Source: SG8-30 sp963710135
Lineage (GTDB): Bacteria > Pseudomonadota > Gammaproteobacteria > Steroidobacterales > Steroidobacteraceae
Length of the DNA: 64,000 bases
Reading direction: 5' to 3'
Assembly: GCA_963710135.1 (NCBI GenBank)
Contig: CAVPYY010000006.1
Span: forward strand, 682,001-746,000
Of this stretch, positions 51,112 through 60,439 are shown piece after piece. The notes below the pieces were generated by a model. That model saw nothing but the letters and a program-made list of their open reading frames with translations. It did not search any database and was not told where the DNA came from. Both the position numbers and the translations under genes were made by a program. Position 1 is the stretch's first letter; each line of letters starts with the position of its first letter.

Positions 51112-52338
51112 CTACTTGCCACGCCGCAACTTGCCAATGCTTTCCGTCACGTTCGCCTGCGCCTCCTTCAGCGCGGCCTCGGGCGTCGCGGACCCCTTGA
51201 CGATCTTGTTCATGGCGGTGGTGACCGGCGACCACATCAGCGTCATCTCCGCATAGTTGGGCATCGGCACCGCGGTGTCGAGCTGCTTGCGGAAACCGGC
51301 CAGCGTCGGATTGCCGGCGACGCGCGGATCATCGTAGACGGCCTTGTTGGTCGGCAGCTGCCCGCCCTCGAGGGCGAGCACGGTGGCGGCCTCCTTCGAG
51401 ACCAGGAACTTCGCCAGGTCGTAGGCTTCCTCCTTGTGACTGGAGCCGGCCGAAACGTAGATCCCTTCCACCGTCAGCCACGGTCGCATCGGCTTGCCGC
51501 CGGCCTCGTCCACCGTGGGCAGCGGCGCGATGGCGTACTTGACCTTGTCGGTGACCTCGCCGAGGAACCACGGACCTGAAAAGACGATGCCCGCCTTCCC
51601 TTCGTTGAACAGCGTCGAGATCAGCGTGGCCGAGGGCTCAGCGGGAAGGATGCCGTCCTGCTTGAACCACTTCATCATCAGGTTGATGGCCGCGACGTTC
51701 TGCTTCGAATCGATCACCGGCTTCGCGCCGTCGGCAAACACCTGCCCGCCGAAGGCATTCATCAACGCTGCGTGGAAGAAATAGTTGGAGTACTCGTAGG
51801 CCAGGCCGAACCTGCCCGACGCGGCGTTGGTCATGCTCTTGGCGACCTTGACCAGCTCACCGGTCGTCTTCGGCGGCGACTTGACCATGTCCGTGTTGTA
51901 GATCATGGCGATGCTCTTGTAGTTGAGCGGCAGGCCATAGATCGTGTCGCGATAGGTCATCGCCTTCATCATGCCCGGCACCAGCGACTTGACCGTCGCG
52001 TCTTCGACGAAGAAATCGATGGGTTCGACCGTCTGCCCTCCCTCGACCCAGCCGCCGAGCCGGTCCTGCGCGAAGATGAAGACGTCGGGACCCTTGCCCC
52101 GCGGGATGGAAGCGGTGATCTTGTCCGCGTAGGCGTCGTAGGGAACGGCCAGCGTCTTGACCGTCACGGCCTTCTGCGACGCGTTGTATAGACCGACCAC
52201 CTTCTCGAAAGCCGACTTCTCGTCGCCGCGATAGGCGTGCCAGACGATGATCTCGGTGGCGGCGGAGGCCTGGGCGCCGAGTCCGACCGCTGCGGCCATG
52301 GCGACGAGCCAGCGTGTAGTGCGATGTGTCATTGACAT
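51112..52338 (-). CDS. malE: Maltodextrin-binding periplasmic protein MalE
   Basis: 408 residues, intact, with a Sec signal peptide (cleavage near ASAAT). EIIVWHAYRGDEKSAFEKV, then GPDVFIFAQDRLGGWVEGG, GLPLNYKSIAMIYNTD and GKAGIVFSGPWFLGEV fit family 1 solute-binding proteins for maltodextrins. No lipobox, so it is soluble in the periplasm. It precedes malF by 30 bases and follows malK by 39. Confidence 0.92.
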   Translation of the reverse strand: MSMTHRTTRWLVAMAAAVGLGAQASAATEIIVWHAYRGDEKSAFEKVVGLYNASQKAVTVKTLAVPYDAYADKITASIPRGKGPDVFIFAQDRLGGWVEGGQTVEPIDFFVEDATVKSLVPGMMKAMTYRDTIYGLPLNYKSIAMIYNTDMVKSPPKTTGELVKVAKSMTNAASGRFGLAYEYSNYFFHAALMNAFGGQVFADGAKPVIDSKQNVAAINLMMKWFKQDGILPAEPSATLISTLFNEGKAGIVFSGPWFLGEVTDKVKYAIAPLPTVDEAGGKPMRPWLTVEGIYVSAGSSHKEEAYDLAKFLVSKEAATVLALEGGQLPTNKAVYDDPRVAGNPTLAGFRKQLDTAVPMPNYAEMTLMWSPVTTAMNKIVKGSATPEAALKEAQANVTESIGKLRRGK

Positions 52339-52377
52339 GTCTCGATTTCCTTCAATCCAGCCGGTTCGTGAGGTGGC

Positions 52378-53487
52378 TCAGGCGATGCGCTGCTCCGTCG
52401 CGACGTCGAACAGGTGCAGCGCGTCGCAATTCATCACGAGTTCCATCTGTTCACCGAATGCGGGAACGCGGTGCGCCCCGAGCTTCGCCACCACCAGATC
52501 GTCACCGGAACGCAGGTGCACGATCACTTCGTGGCCGATGGTCTCCACGATGTCGGCAGTGCCTTTCACCGGCGAGACATTGGTCCAGGAATGCGCGCCG
52601 GCCTCGCCGACGTGTTCGGGACGCACGCCCACCCACACTTCGCGGCCGGCATACGGGCGCAACGCCTCGCGCGCGGCGGCCGGCGCCCCGGCGACGAATC
52701 CCGCGGCCGTCAGGCGGCTGCCGTCGTCGCTCACCGTGGCCTTCGCCATGTTCATGGGGGGCGTGCCGATGAACTTGGCGACGAACACGTTCTGCGGCCG
52801 GTCGTAGAGCTCGAGCGGCGTGCCGACCTGCTTGAGATTGGTCTTGCGCTCCTTGCCCATGGGCGCGAGCACGCAGATGCGGTGTCCCAGGGTCATCGCC
52901 TCCACCTGGTCGTGGGTGACGTACACGGTCGTGGTCTTCAGGCGCTGCTGCAGCTTGGCGATCTCCGCGCGCATCTGCACGCGCAGCTCGGCATCGAGAT
53001 TGGAAAGCGGCTCATCGAACAGGAAGACGGACGGCTTGCGGACGATGGCCCGGCCCAGCGCCACCCGCTGGCGCTGACCGCCGGACAGGGCCTTGGGCTT
53101 GCGGTCGAGCAGCGGCGTCAGACCGAGGATGGTCGCGGCCTCCTGCACCAGCTTGTCGATCTGGTCCTTCGGCACCTTGCGGATGGTCAGCCCGAACGCG
53201 ATGTTCTCGCGCACGGTCATGTGCGGGTACAGGGCGTAGCTCTGGAACACCATGGCCACGTCGCGATCCTTGGGATGGACGTCGTTGACGACACGCCCGC
53301 CGATCGAGAGCTGGCCCTCGGTGACCTCCTCGAGCCCGGCGATCATCCGAAGCGCGGTCGACTTGCCGCAGCCGGACGGGCCCACGAACACCATGAACTC
53401 GTGTTCGTGGATCTCCAGGTCGAAGGCCTCGATGACGCTGACGTCGCCGAAGCGCTTGCAGACCTTGTCGAAAACGATACCCGCCAT
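52378..53487 (-). CDS. malK: ABC transporter ATPase, MalK/UgpC type
   Basis: 369 residues, intact. Walker A GPSGCGKST, signature LSGGQRQRVALGRAIV, Walker B VFLFDEPLSNLDAELR and a C-terminal OB/TOBE regulatory region (VWVGVRPEHVG). It powers MalFG. The C-terminal regulatory segment is short compared with E. coli MalK, so binding of a MalT-like regulator is not implied. Confidence 0.92.
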   Translation of the reverse strand: MAGIVFDKVCKRFGDVSVIEAFDLEIHEHEFMVFVGPSGCGKSTALRMIAGLEEVTEGQLSIGGRVVNDVHPKDRDVAMVFQSYALYPHMTVRENIAFGLTIRKVPKDQIDKLVQEAATILGLTPLLDRKPKALSGGQRQRVALGRAIVRKPSVFLFDEPLSNLDAELRVQMRAEIAKLQQRLKTTTVYVTHDQVEAMTLGHRICVLAPMGKERKTNLKQVGTPLELYDRPQNVFVAKFIGTPPMNMAKATVSDDGSRLTAAGFVAGAPAAAREALRPYAGREVWVGVRPEHVGEAGAHSWTNVSPVKGTADIVETIGHEVIVHLRSGDDLVVAKLGAHRVPAFGEQMELVMNCDALHLFDVATEQRIA

Positions 53488-53514
53488 CTCCCGTCTTCTC
53501 CTGGCCTGCCGCTG

Positions 53515-55057
53515 TCAGCGAGCCGTGATGACGCGTGCCGAACGCGCCGGAACCGTGACCGTCAGCCGGCCGTCGGTGAGATCGATCGCGTCGCCCGTGA
53601 GAGCGTCCACCACCGGCGACGACCACGCCCCGGGCGCCGCGACCGTGGCGGTCGCCGCGGCACCGCCGCGATTGATGGCGACAATCACGGTATCTGCGTC
53701 CTCGGCCCGGGCGCGCTCGAACACCAGCAGATCGCCCTCGGTCGACAGATTCCTGTGCGTGCCGGAGGACAGCGCGGGATGCGCGCGCCGGATCGCGATC
53801 AGGCGCTGGTAGCAGTCGCGCAGCGACTCGTCGCGCGCGCACGCCCGCGCCGGGCTGCACTCCGCGCGCGCCCCACGGCATGTCGCTGCGGTTCATCGGC
53901 CAGACGGAGCCGGCCCGCCCGACCTCCTCGCCGTAGTAGATCATCGGGATGCCGAGCGTGGTCATCTGCAGCGCCACGCACAGACGCAGGAGCGTCCTTG
54001 TCGCCGCCGAGGTTGTAGATCGCCATCGGCTCGTCGTGCGACGACAGGTAGTGCGACAGCAGGTAGCCCTTGCGCACGCGGTGGCGCCGCTCGAGGTAGG
54101 CGCCGAAGGCCACGGTCCGGCCCTTGCCCAGCACGTAGGCCTCGCAGCTGCCCTTGAAGGTGAAGTCGAAGCCGGCGTCCATCTCGTCGTTCTGCGAACC
54201 AGGCGTCGAGCACCTGCGGCCGAACCGCCCCAGACCTCGCCGAGCAGGAAGAAGTCCGGCGCGACGCGCTGCGCGGGTGCGCGCGCCGGTGCGGCCTGCC
54301 AGAAGTCGTGCTCGACGTGCTTGCACGGTGTCGAGGCGGAAGCCGTCGAGCCCCGTGCGCTTCGCCAGGCCGAGATGGCGCCTCGAGCAGGTACTCGCGG
54401 ACCTCCGGCAGCTCGGTCCGGAAATCCGGCAGACCGCCGACCTGGCAGGTCAGCGGCGTCGACCGCGCAGTCGACCGGCTTGCTGCGAAACCAGGCGCGC
54501 GTCGCGGGATCGTCCAGGTAGCGGGAACCGTAGCCGACGTGGTTGTAGACGACGTCGAGCAGGACCTTCATGCCGCGCTCGTGCGCCGCCGCGACCAGCG
54601 CGGCGAGCTCCTCCTCGGTGCCGAAGCGCGGATCGAGGAGGCTGAAGTCGTCGGCCCAGTAGCCGTGGAAGGCGCAATGCTCGAAGCTGCTGTGAACCCG
54701 GACTCGGGGCTGCCCGTCGCCGGCGGGCAGAGTCGATCTGGCGGACGATCGGGGTGATCCAGAGGGCCGTCGCACCGAGCGAGGCGATCTCGTCGAGCTC
54801 GGCCGTGAGGCCACGCAGATCGCCACCGTGAAAGCCGCCGGGGTTCTTCCGGTCGACGCCCACATCGTTGCCCGGGTCGCCGTCGGCGAAGCGATCCAGC
54901 AGCACGAAGTACAGCACCGCGTCGGACCAGTCCCGCTGCGGGTCCACCCGTACGGGCTCAGCACCGCGCTCCTGAAGCGCGCCCGTCGGCGCGGCGCAAC
55001 CCGCGACGACAACGGCCAGCAACCGGCGCCAAGGGCCAGCGCCCAGCGCCTGGCCAC
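53515..55057 (-). CDS. Exported GH13 alpha-amylase-family enzyme, about ten frame breaks
   Basis: Lipoprotein-type signal (LLAVVVAGCAAP) reached from a GTG at about 55057. All four GH13 regions are present but in different frames: region I LLDVVYNHVG, region II FRLDTV (nucleophile aspartate), region III FLLGEVWGG (acid/base glutamate), region IV LSSHDEP. LYFVLLDRFADGDPGND and a C-terminal beta domain ending PARSARVITAR complete about 510 residues. Breaks are scattered between 55040 and 53850. Because every catalytic block survives, I favour sequence errors over a pseudogene, but this is the worst-affected gene. Probable role: periplasmic or outer-membrane dextrin hydrolysis. Confidence 0.8.
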
Positions 55058-55167
55058 CCCGACGAGTGCAACGCGGACTGATACCAAGAGCCCCCCGCGA
55101 CGTCCTTGTTGACAGTGTTCTTGTACGCCCGGAAACCGCCGCTGACGGACCGGGCATGTCCGATCGA

Positions 55168-55186
55168 GCGTTGCACGGTGCAGCGC
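55168..55186. promoter_or_regulatory. Near-perfect palindrome upstream of the amylase gene
   Basis: GCGTTGCAC-G-GTGCAGCGC, 9-bp arms with one mismatch, about 110 bases before the amylase start. It is of the size and TGCA-rich type bound by LacI-family sugar regulators. No regulator gene is in the window. Confidence 0.35.
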
Positions 55187-55244
55187 ACAAAATCAACCGG
55201 GCATGACGCCGTGAAGAGGGTGTACTGGACGTCGTAGGGACAGC

Positions 55245-55397
55245 CTAGAACAGCGTGTAGATCATCGAAACCAGGGCGGATTGCTGGCTGGCGACCACCA
55301 GGCCGCCGAGCAGCACCAGCACCACCACCAGAGGCAACAGCCAGAGCTTCTTGCGCTCCCGCATGAAGGCCCAGAGATCGGTCAGGAAATCGAGCAT
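55245..55397 (-). CDS. DUF5989 small membrane protein
   Basis: 50 residues from ATG 55397: LDFLTDLWAFMRERKKLWLLPLVVVLVLLGG followed by a short tail ending SMIYTLF. One TM helix after a basic amphipathic start. The sequence matches the DUF5989 pattern, usually found beside SxtJ and a NodU-type carbamoyltransferase, exactly as here. The in-frame extension to 55520 lies in sxtJ and should be ignored. Confidence 0.85.
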   Translation of the reverse strand: MLDFLTDLWAFMRERKKLWLLPLVVVLVLLGGLVVASQQSALVSMIYTLF

Positions 55398-55422
55398 CGC
55401 GGCGGCTGCCCCCCGGAAATCC

Positions 55423-55839
55423 TCAGAACGGGCGGTCCAGGTCGACCGGCCCGTCGCGCCGTCCCGACGCAGAGCGCGGCACCCGGTAGCTCGGGGCGCT
55501 GGCATCGAAACCGCGTACATAGTGCAGCCGCCGGGTCAGCCGCGCAAACACTCCGAAAGGCCACAACACGAGGAAGAAGACGAGACCCAGCAGCAGCCAG
55601 TTGTTGAGGGCCGCCAGCGCCGCCAGCGGCGGCCTCAGCACGCGGTGCACCGGATACAGCGCGGCCGGCCAGGCCAGCGCGAGCGCCGCCACGCCGCCCC
55701 CCACGGCGAACGGCCAGATCCTGATCTCGCGCCCGAACAGCCACGGCCCAAGCAGCCCGAAAACCAGGGCGACCATGAACCCCAGCGCCAGCCCGAAATG
55801 ACGTAACGATCTGCGGTCCTGCCGCTCGATGCTCTGCAT
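55423..55839 (-). CDS. SxtJ-family membrane protein
   Basis: 138 residues, intact. Three hydrophobic segments (about 16-36, 43-62 and 80-98) and a polar C-terminal tail. LRHFGLALGFMVALVFGLLGP and the central Trp-Pro motifs match the SxtJ family, named from saxitoxin clusters but widespread beside carbamoyltransferases. It starts two bases after the carbamoyltransferase stop, so it is translationally linked. Function unknown. Confidence 0.82.
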   Translation of the reverse strand: MQSIERQDRRSLRHFGLALGFMVALVFGLLGPWLFGREIRIWPFAVGGGVAALALAWPAALYPVHRVLRPPLAALAALNNWLLLGLVFFLVLWPFGVFARLTRRLHYVRGFDASAPSYRVPRSASGRRDGPVDLDRPF

Positions 55840-55841
55840 GG

Positions 55842-57665
55842 TCAGTCCGGATCGAACCGGCGCGCGGCCCGCAGCCGATGGGAGTCCGGCATGGCTGTCC
55901 GGTCCAGCAGGCAGTTGCCGACGACGAGGTAGTCCATGTCGGTCGCCAGAAAGCAGCGGCAGGCGTCCTCGATGGAACAGACGATCGGCTCACCCCGCAC
56001 ATTGAAGGAGGTATTGATCAGGACCGGCGTGCCGCTGAGCCGGGCGAATTCGACCAGCAGCGCATGGAAGCGCGGATTCGACTCGCGCTCCACCGTGTGC
56101 AGGCGGGCGCTGTAGTCGACGTGCGTGATGGCGGGCAGCGACGAGCGCGTCTCATACAGCCGCTCCATCAAGCCGGCGGACTCACGCGCGGGCGCGCGTG
56201 GTCCGCGCACCGTAGCGGTGAGCAGCATGTAGGGACTGGGCCGGTCGATCTCGAAATACCTGCCGGCATCCTCGATCGTGACGCTCGGGGCAAAGGGCCG
56301 GAAGGATTCGCGGAACTTGGTCTTCAGGTTCAGCCGCCGCTGCATTCCGGGATCGCGCGGATCGCCCAGGATGGAGCGGTTGCCGAGCGCACGCGGCCCG
56401 AACTCCATGCGTCCCTGCACCCAGCCGACCACCGAGCCCGCGGCGAGCAGCACGGCGACCCGCTCGACCAGCTCCCGCTCCGCCAGCGCCTCGAACGGCA
56501 GCCCCTCGGCGTGCAGGAAGCGGGACGCATCCGCGTCCGATACCTCGGGCCCGAGATAGGCCCGATGCATGGCGTCCGGTCGCGAGGCGACCCGCTCGGG
56601 CTGATGCCGGGCGTGCCAGGCGAACAGGGCCGCGCCGATCGCGCCGCCGGCGTCGCCTGCCGCCGGTTGGATCCAGACGTCGTCGAACGGACCCTCGCGC
56701 AGCAACCGGCCGTTCGCGACGCAGTTGAGCGCCACGCCGCCCGCCAGGCACAGGTTCCGCTCACCCGTCTCTGCATGCAGCGTGCGCGCCAGCGCGAGCA
56801 CCACGTCTTCGGTGACCTGCTGGACCGAGCGCGCGATGTCGGCGGTGCGCTGGTCGGGCGGCCCGTCAGCCTCGCGCGGCGGCCCGCCGAACAGCCGATG
56901 GAACCGCTCGTTGGTCATCCTGAGGCCGGTGGCGAAATCGAAGTAGTCGAGATCGAGCCGGAAGCTGCCGTCGGGCTTGACGTCGATCAGGTGCTCGCGG
57001 ATCAGCCCGGCATAGCGGGGCTCGCCGTAGGGCGCGAGGCCCATCATCTTGTACTCGCCGGAGTTGACCTTGAAGCCGGTGTAGGCCGTGAAGGCCGAAT
57101 ACAGCAGCCCCAGCGAATGCGGGAAGGGCTGTTCCCACAGCGGCGTGAGCGCCGCACCGCTGCCGCGCCATCCCGAGGAGGTCGCCCACTCGCCCACGCC
57201 ATCCAGACACAGCACGGCAGCGCTCGGAAACGGGCTTGGGTAGAACGCCGAGGCCGCATGCGACAAGTGGTGCTCGCTGAACTGCAGCACCGGCAGCCGC
57301 CCGGTCTTACCCGCAATGGCCGCCAGTTCGCGCCGGATCAGCGACTTCTGAAAGAGCTTTTCCTTGAGCCACACGGGGATCGCCGCGACGAACGAGCTGA
57401 GACCGCGCGGCGCATTGGCCAGGTAGGTCTCCAGCAGCCGTTCGAACTTCAGGAACGGCTTGTCGTAGAACACCACCGCGTCGACGCCGTCCATGGCGGT
57501 GCCGCCGGCCTGCAGGCAGTAGCGCACGGCGCGGGCCGGGAACGAGGCGTCGTGACGGAGCCGGGTGAAGCGCTCCTCCTGGGCCGCCGCCACGATCTCG
57601 CCGTCCACGACGAGCGCCGCGGCGCTGTCGTGGTAATAGGCGGAGACTCCGAGTATCCGCGTCAT
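55842..57665 (-). CDS. NodU/CmcH-family O-carbamoyltransferase
   Basis: 607 residues from ATG 57665, intact. Transfers a carbamoyl group from carbamoyl phosphate, via carbamoyl-adenylate, to a hydroxyl. The N-terminal Kae1-like domain has ILGVSAYYHDSAAALVVDG, the metal histidines in SEHHLSHAASAFYPS, CLDGVGEWATSS and LCLAGGVALNCVANG. The C-terminal domain has GRMEFGPRALGNRSILGDPR and TPVLINTSFNVRGEPIV. The acceptor is unknown. Co-directional SxtJ, DUF5989 and a 2OG oxygenase suggest a glycan or small-molecule decoration unit. Confidence 0.92.
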   Translation of the reverse strand: MTRILGVSAYYHDSAAALVVDGEIVAAAQEERFTRLRHDASFPARAVRYCLQAGGTAMDGVDAVVFYDKPFLKFERLLETYLANAPRGLSSFVAAIPVWLKEKLFQKSLIRRELAAIAGKTGRLPVLQFSEHHLSHAASAFYPSPFPSAAVLCLDGVGEWATSSGWRGSGAALTPLWEQPFPHSLGLLYSAFTAYTGFKVNSGEYKMMGLAPYGEPRYAGLIREHLIDVKPDGSFRLDLDYFDFATGLRMTNERFHRLFGGPPREADGPPDQRTADIARSVQQVTEDVVLALARTLHAETGERNLCLAGGVALNCVANGRLLREGPFDDVWIQPAAGDAGGAIGAALFAWHARHQPERVASRPDAMHRAYLGPEVSDADASRFLHAEGLPFEALAERELVERVAVLLAAGSVVGWVQGRMEFGPRALGNRSILGDPRDPGMQRRLNLKTKFRESFRPFAPSVTIEDAGRYFEIDRPSPYMLLTATVRGPRAPARESAGLMERLYETRSSLPAITHVDYSARLHTVERESNPRFHALLVEFARLSGTPVLINTSFNVRGEPIVCSIEDACRCFLATDMDYLVVGNCLLDRTAMPDSHRLRAARRFDPD

Positions 57666-57690
57666 GGAGATCGTGCCGACATCGCCCGGG

Positions 57691-58422
57691 TCAGCGCCAG
57701 AACTGCACGTTGTCGTCGTCGCCGAGGAAGAAGCCCGCGATCGCGCAGCGCGCAAAGGGCGCGTGGTGCTTGACCGGCGCCACCTTGTGCCAGATGCCGC
57801 GGCGCAGGAACACCATGCGGTTCGGCCGCGGGAAGACGAACTCGGTGCTCGTGGTGCGCGCCATCAACATCTCGGACAGGTCCTCCTTGTGCAACACGTT
57901 CCAGCTGCCCTTGATGGTCTCGACGCGCCCGTCCACCAGGTGCCGGCGATCCGGGAGCGGCTCGCGTCCGATCGGGTCCTCGACGATCATCAGTTCGCCG
58001 CCCCAGGAGACGTGCCAGCGGGGATGCGCGTAGAAGCTGTATGCGCCGGCGAACCGGCCGCCGTCGTCGTGCCAGTCGAGTCCCGAGCCCTGCGGATGCA
58101 GATAGGTCCGCGCGGTGATGTAGCAGTCCGCGACCGCGTCGCGATAGAAATCGGACGCCAGGATGGCCTCGAGCAGCCGGTCGAGCGCCGAGCCGGTCGG
58201 GTACGCCCGCCGCGGATCGTCGGCGCGCATGCGTTTGCCGCGGGTGTAGACCGTTTCGCCATTCTGCCAGGGCATCTCGTCGGCCAGGTCCCAGGGCTTG
58301 ATCCAGCGCGGGTTGCGCGCGTAGTCATTGCGGGCGACGTACTCGAGCATGAGATCGAAGTCGCCGGGCTCGAGAAACTCGTCGATCACGACGTACTGCT
58401 CGGTGCTCTTGAGAACCTTCAT
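57691..58422 (-). CDS. 2-oxoglutarate/Fe(II) dioxygenase-family protein
   Basis: 243 residues from ATG 58422; an earlier in-frame ATG (58488) adds an unconserved leader. The facial triad is visible as HDD in GLDWHDDGG, the second histidine in GIWHKVAPV, and the 2OG-binding arginine is probably in APFARCAIAGFF. The N-terminal KVLKSTEQYVVIDEFLEPGDFDLML resembles prolyl-4-hydroxylase-like oxygenases. Intact. Its stop is 25 bases before the carbamoyltransferase start, so hydroxylation may create or prepare the site that is carbamoylated (inference). Confidence 0.82.
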   Translation of the reverse strand: MKVLKSTEQYVVIDEFLEPGDFDLMLEYVARNDYARNPRWIKPWDLADEMPWQNGETVYTRGKRMRADDPRRAYPTGSALDRLLEAILASDFYRDAVADCYITARTYLHPQGSGLDWHDDGGRFAGAYSFYAHPRWHVSWGGELMIVEDPIGREPLPDRRHLVDGRVETIKGSWNVLHKEDLSEMLMARTTSTEFVFPRPNRMVFLRRGIWHKVAPVKHHAPFARCAIAGFFLGDDDNVQFWR

Positions 58423-58556
58423 CACGCGCCACCGGAAAGCCTGTCGAACGTTGGATTGTGCCCGATTACAGCGCGCTTCGAGCGGCACCCGCGCGTGCTA
58501 GCATTCCGCGGCCGCCTGCGGGCGGACTGGACACCGCAGCTAGAGGAACAAGACGC

Positions 58557-60425
58557 GTGAAGCGCCGCCCGCCGCCCCCGGAGAAACCTCCAGCCGCCGC
58601 CAGTCCCGGCACGGACCGCCGCCGGGTCCTGCTGGTCACGACCCTGCTGGCGCCGCTCGCGCTGCTGGCACTGGCCGAGGTCATCCTGCGGTTCGCCGGT
58701 GTCGGCCGTCTCGAGCCCCTGTTCGTGCCGTTCGAGGCGGCCAAGGGCTACCTGCAGCCCAACCCCGCGGTCATCCAGCGCTTCTTTCCCGACCCGCGGG
58801 CGGCCGCGGCAGTGAGCATCGACACCACCTACTTTCCGGCGGCGAAGCCGGTGAACGCGCTGCGTATCGTGGTGATGGGCGAGTCGAGCGCCGCCGGTTT
58901 CCCGTATGGCCGGTTCGCATCGCCGGGCGAGTTCCTGGCGAGGCGACTCGAATCGAGCCTGCCGGACCGTGACGTCGAGGTCATCAACACCGCGATGTCG
59001 GCGGTCACCAGTTACATGCTGCTCGACTTCGTGGACGAAATCCTCGCCATCGACCCCGACCTGGTCCTGATCTATACCGGGCACAACGAGTATCTCGGTG
59101 TCGGCGGGGTCGGCTCGTCCTACGTCAACGCCGACTCGCCGGCGCTGGCGCGCTTCACCCTCGCGCTGCGCCGCCTGCACCTGTATCGCGCCCTCGAGAC
59201 GAGCCTGTCGCGCTTGCTGGGCGGCAACGATGCCGCAGGCGACGGAACGCTGATGGCAAAGGTCGCGCGGGAGCGCTCGATCCCGCTCGGCTCGCCGCTG
59301 TATCAGCAGGGCCTCGAACAGTTTCGCGGCAACATGACGCGGATCCTGCGGCGATTCGCCACCGCCGGCGTGCCGGTCTACGTCGGCACGCTGGCCAGCA
59401 ATGAACGCGACCAGGCTCCGTTCCTCAGCCTCGCCTCGCCGGCCGCGGCCGAAGCCGTGAACGGGCTCATCGAGCGTGGGCGTGGCGCACTCGATGACGG
59501 CGACCTCGGCGCGGCGGAGTCCGCCTTTCGTGAGGCGGTCGGGCTCGATGACGGCGCGGCCGATGGCTGGTTCGGGCTCGGTAAGGCGCTCGCGCAACAC
59601 GGACGCTACGCCGAGGCGCGCGCGGCGTTCCTGGCGGCCAAGGACCGGGATGCGCTGCGCTTTCGCGCGCCGGAAGCGATCAACGACGTGCTGCGCGACC
59701 TGGCGGCCGACGGCGGCGCCAGGCTGGTGGACACGCAGCGGGCGCTGGTTGCCGCGTCGCGAGATCGCATCATCGGCAGTGACCTGATGCTCGAGCACCT
59801 GCATCCGAACGTGCGGGGTTACTTCCTGCTGGCCGACGCCTTCTACGAGCCGATCGCCGCCGATCTGCAGGTGCCGGTCGAGGTGTCGCGCGAATCCGCG
59901 TGGCGCGAGCGTCCCGCCACGGAGATCGAGCGGCTGGCGGGCGACTACCGCATCGCGGTGCTCAAGAACGACTGGCCCTTCGTCCCACAACGGCGGCCGA
60001 CCGAGATCCCGCCGCCCGGCAACGAGATCGAACGCCTGGCGCAGGAATTGTTTGCCAAGCGCCGCTCCTGGGCGGACACCATGAACGCCGCGCTCGGCGT
60101 GTACCAGCAGCAGGGCAACGCCGAGGAAGCCAGCCGGGTCGCCATCAATCTCGCTGAGGCCTTCGTAACCACCGCCGAGCCGCAAGCCGTGGCGGGCCGC
60201 CTGCTGCTGCGCGGGGACGAGCCCGGTCGCGCCCTGCGCTACCTTCAGCGCGCCGCGCGGCTGGCTCCCAGCGACATCGGTTTCGGCCTGTCGCTCGCCG
60301 AGGCACAGTTCCGCAGCGGCGACCCGCAGTCCTCCGCTGCGACACTGGAGCGCCTGATCGCCATCGACCCCGCGGACGCACGACCGCGACAGTGGCTGGA
60401 GGTGGTGCGCGCCGAAGCGCCGTAG
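58557..60425 (+). CDS. Membrane-anchored SGNH-hydrolase-like protein with TPR region (paralogue A)
   Basis: 622 residues from GTG 58557, chosen for GAGGA about ten bases upstream; the open frame to 58458 is not supported. One N-terminal TM (VLLVTTLLAPLALLALAEVIL) anchors the rest outside. SGNH blocks: nucleophile Ser110 in VVMGESSAAGFPYG, GHNEYLG at 175-181, and a Asp/His block DLMLEHLHPNVRGYFLLADAFY. TPR-like repeats lie within (about 300-365) and at the C-terminus (ALRYLQRAARLAPSDIG ... RLIAIDPADARPRQW). It is intact and convergent with a close paralogue. Confidence 0.83.
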   Translation: MKRRPPPPEKPPAAASPGTDRRRVLLVTTLLAPLALLALAEVILRFAGVGRLEPLFVPFEAAKGYLQPNPAVIQRFFPDPRAAAAVSIDTTYFPAAKPVNALRIVVMGESSAAGFPYGRFASPGEFLARRLESSLPDRDVEVINTAMSAVTSYMLLDFVDEILAIDPDLVLIYTGHNEYLGVGGVGSSYVNADSPALARFTLALRRLHLYRALETSLSRLLGGNDAAGDGTLMAKVARERSIPLGSPLYQQGLEQFRGNMTRILRRFATAGVPVYVGTLASNERDQAPFLSLASPAAAEAVNGLIERGRGALDDGDLGAAESAFREAVGLDDGAADGWFGLGKALAQHGRYAEARAAFLAAKDRDALRFRAPEAINDVLRDLAADGGARLVDTQRALVAASRDRIIGSDLMLEHLHPNVRGYFLLADAFYEPIAADLQVPVEVSRESAWRERPATEIERLAGDYRIAVLKNDWPFVPQRRPTEIPPPGNEIERLAQELFAKRRSWADTMNAALGVYQQQGNAEEASRVAINLAEAFVTTAEPQAVAGRLLLRGDEPGRALRYLQRAARLAPSDIGFGLSLAEAQFRSGDPQSSAATLERLIAIDPADARPRQWLEVVRAEAP

Positions 60426-60439
60426 CGCCGAACGTCGGT

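Noticed and set aside
55842..57665. tRNA threonylcarbamoyladenosine (TsaD/Kae1) enzyme
   Set aside because: Length about 607, the C-terminal carbamoyltransferase domain and the GRMEFGPRALGNRS motif identify a NodU-type enzyme instead.
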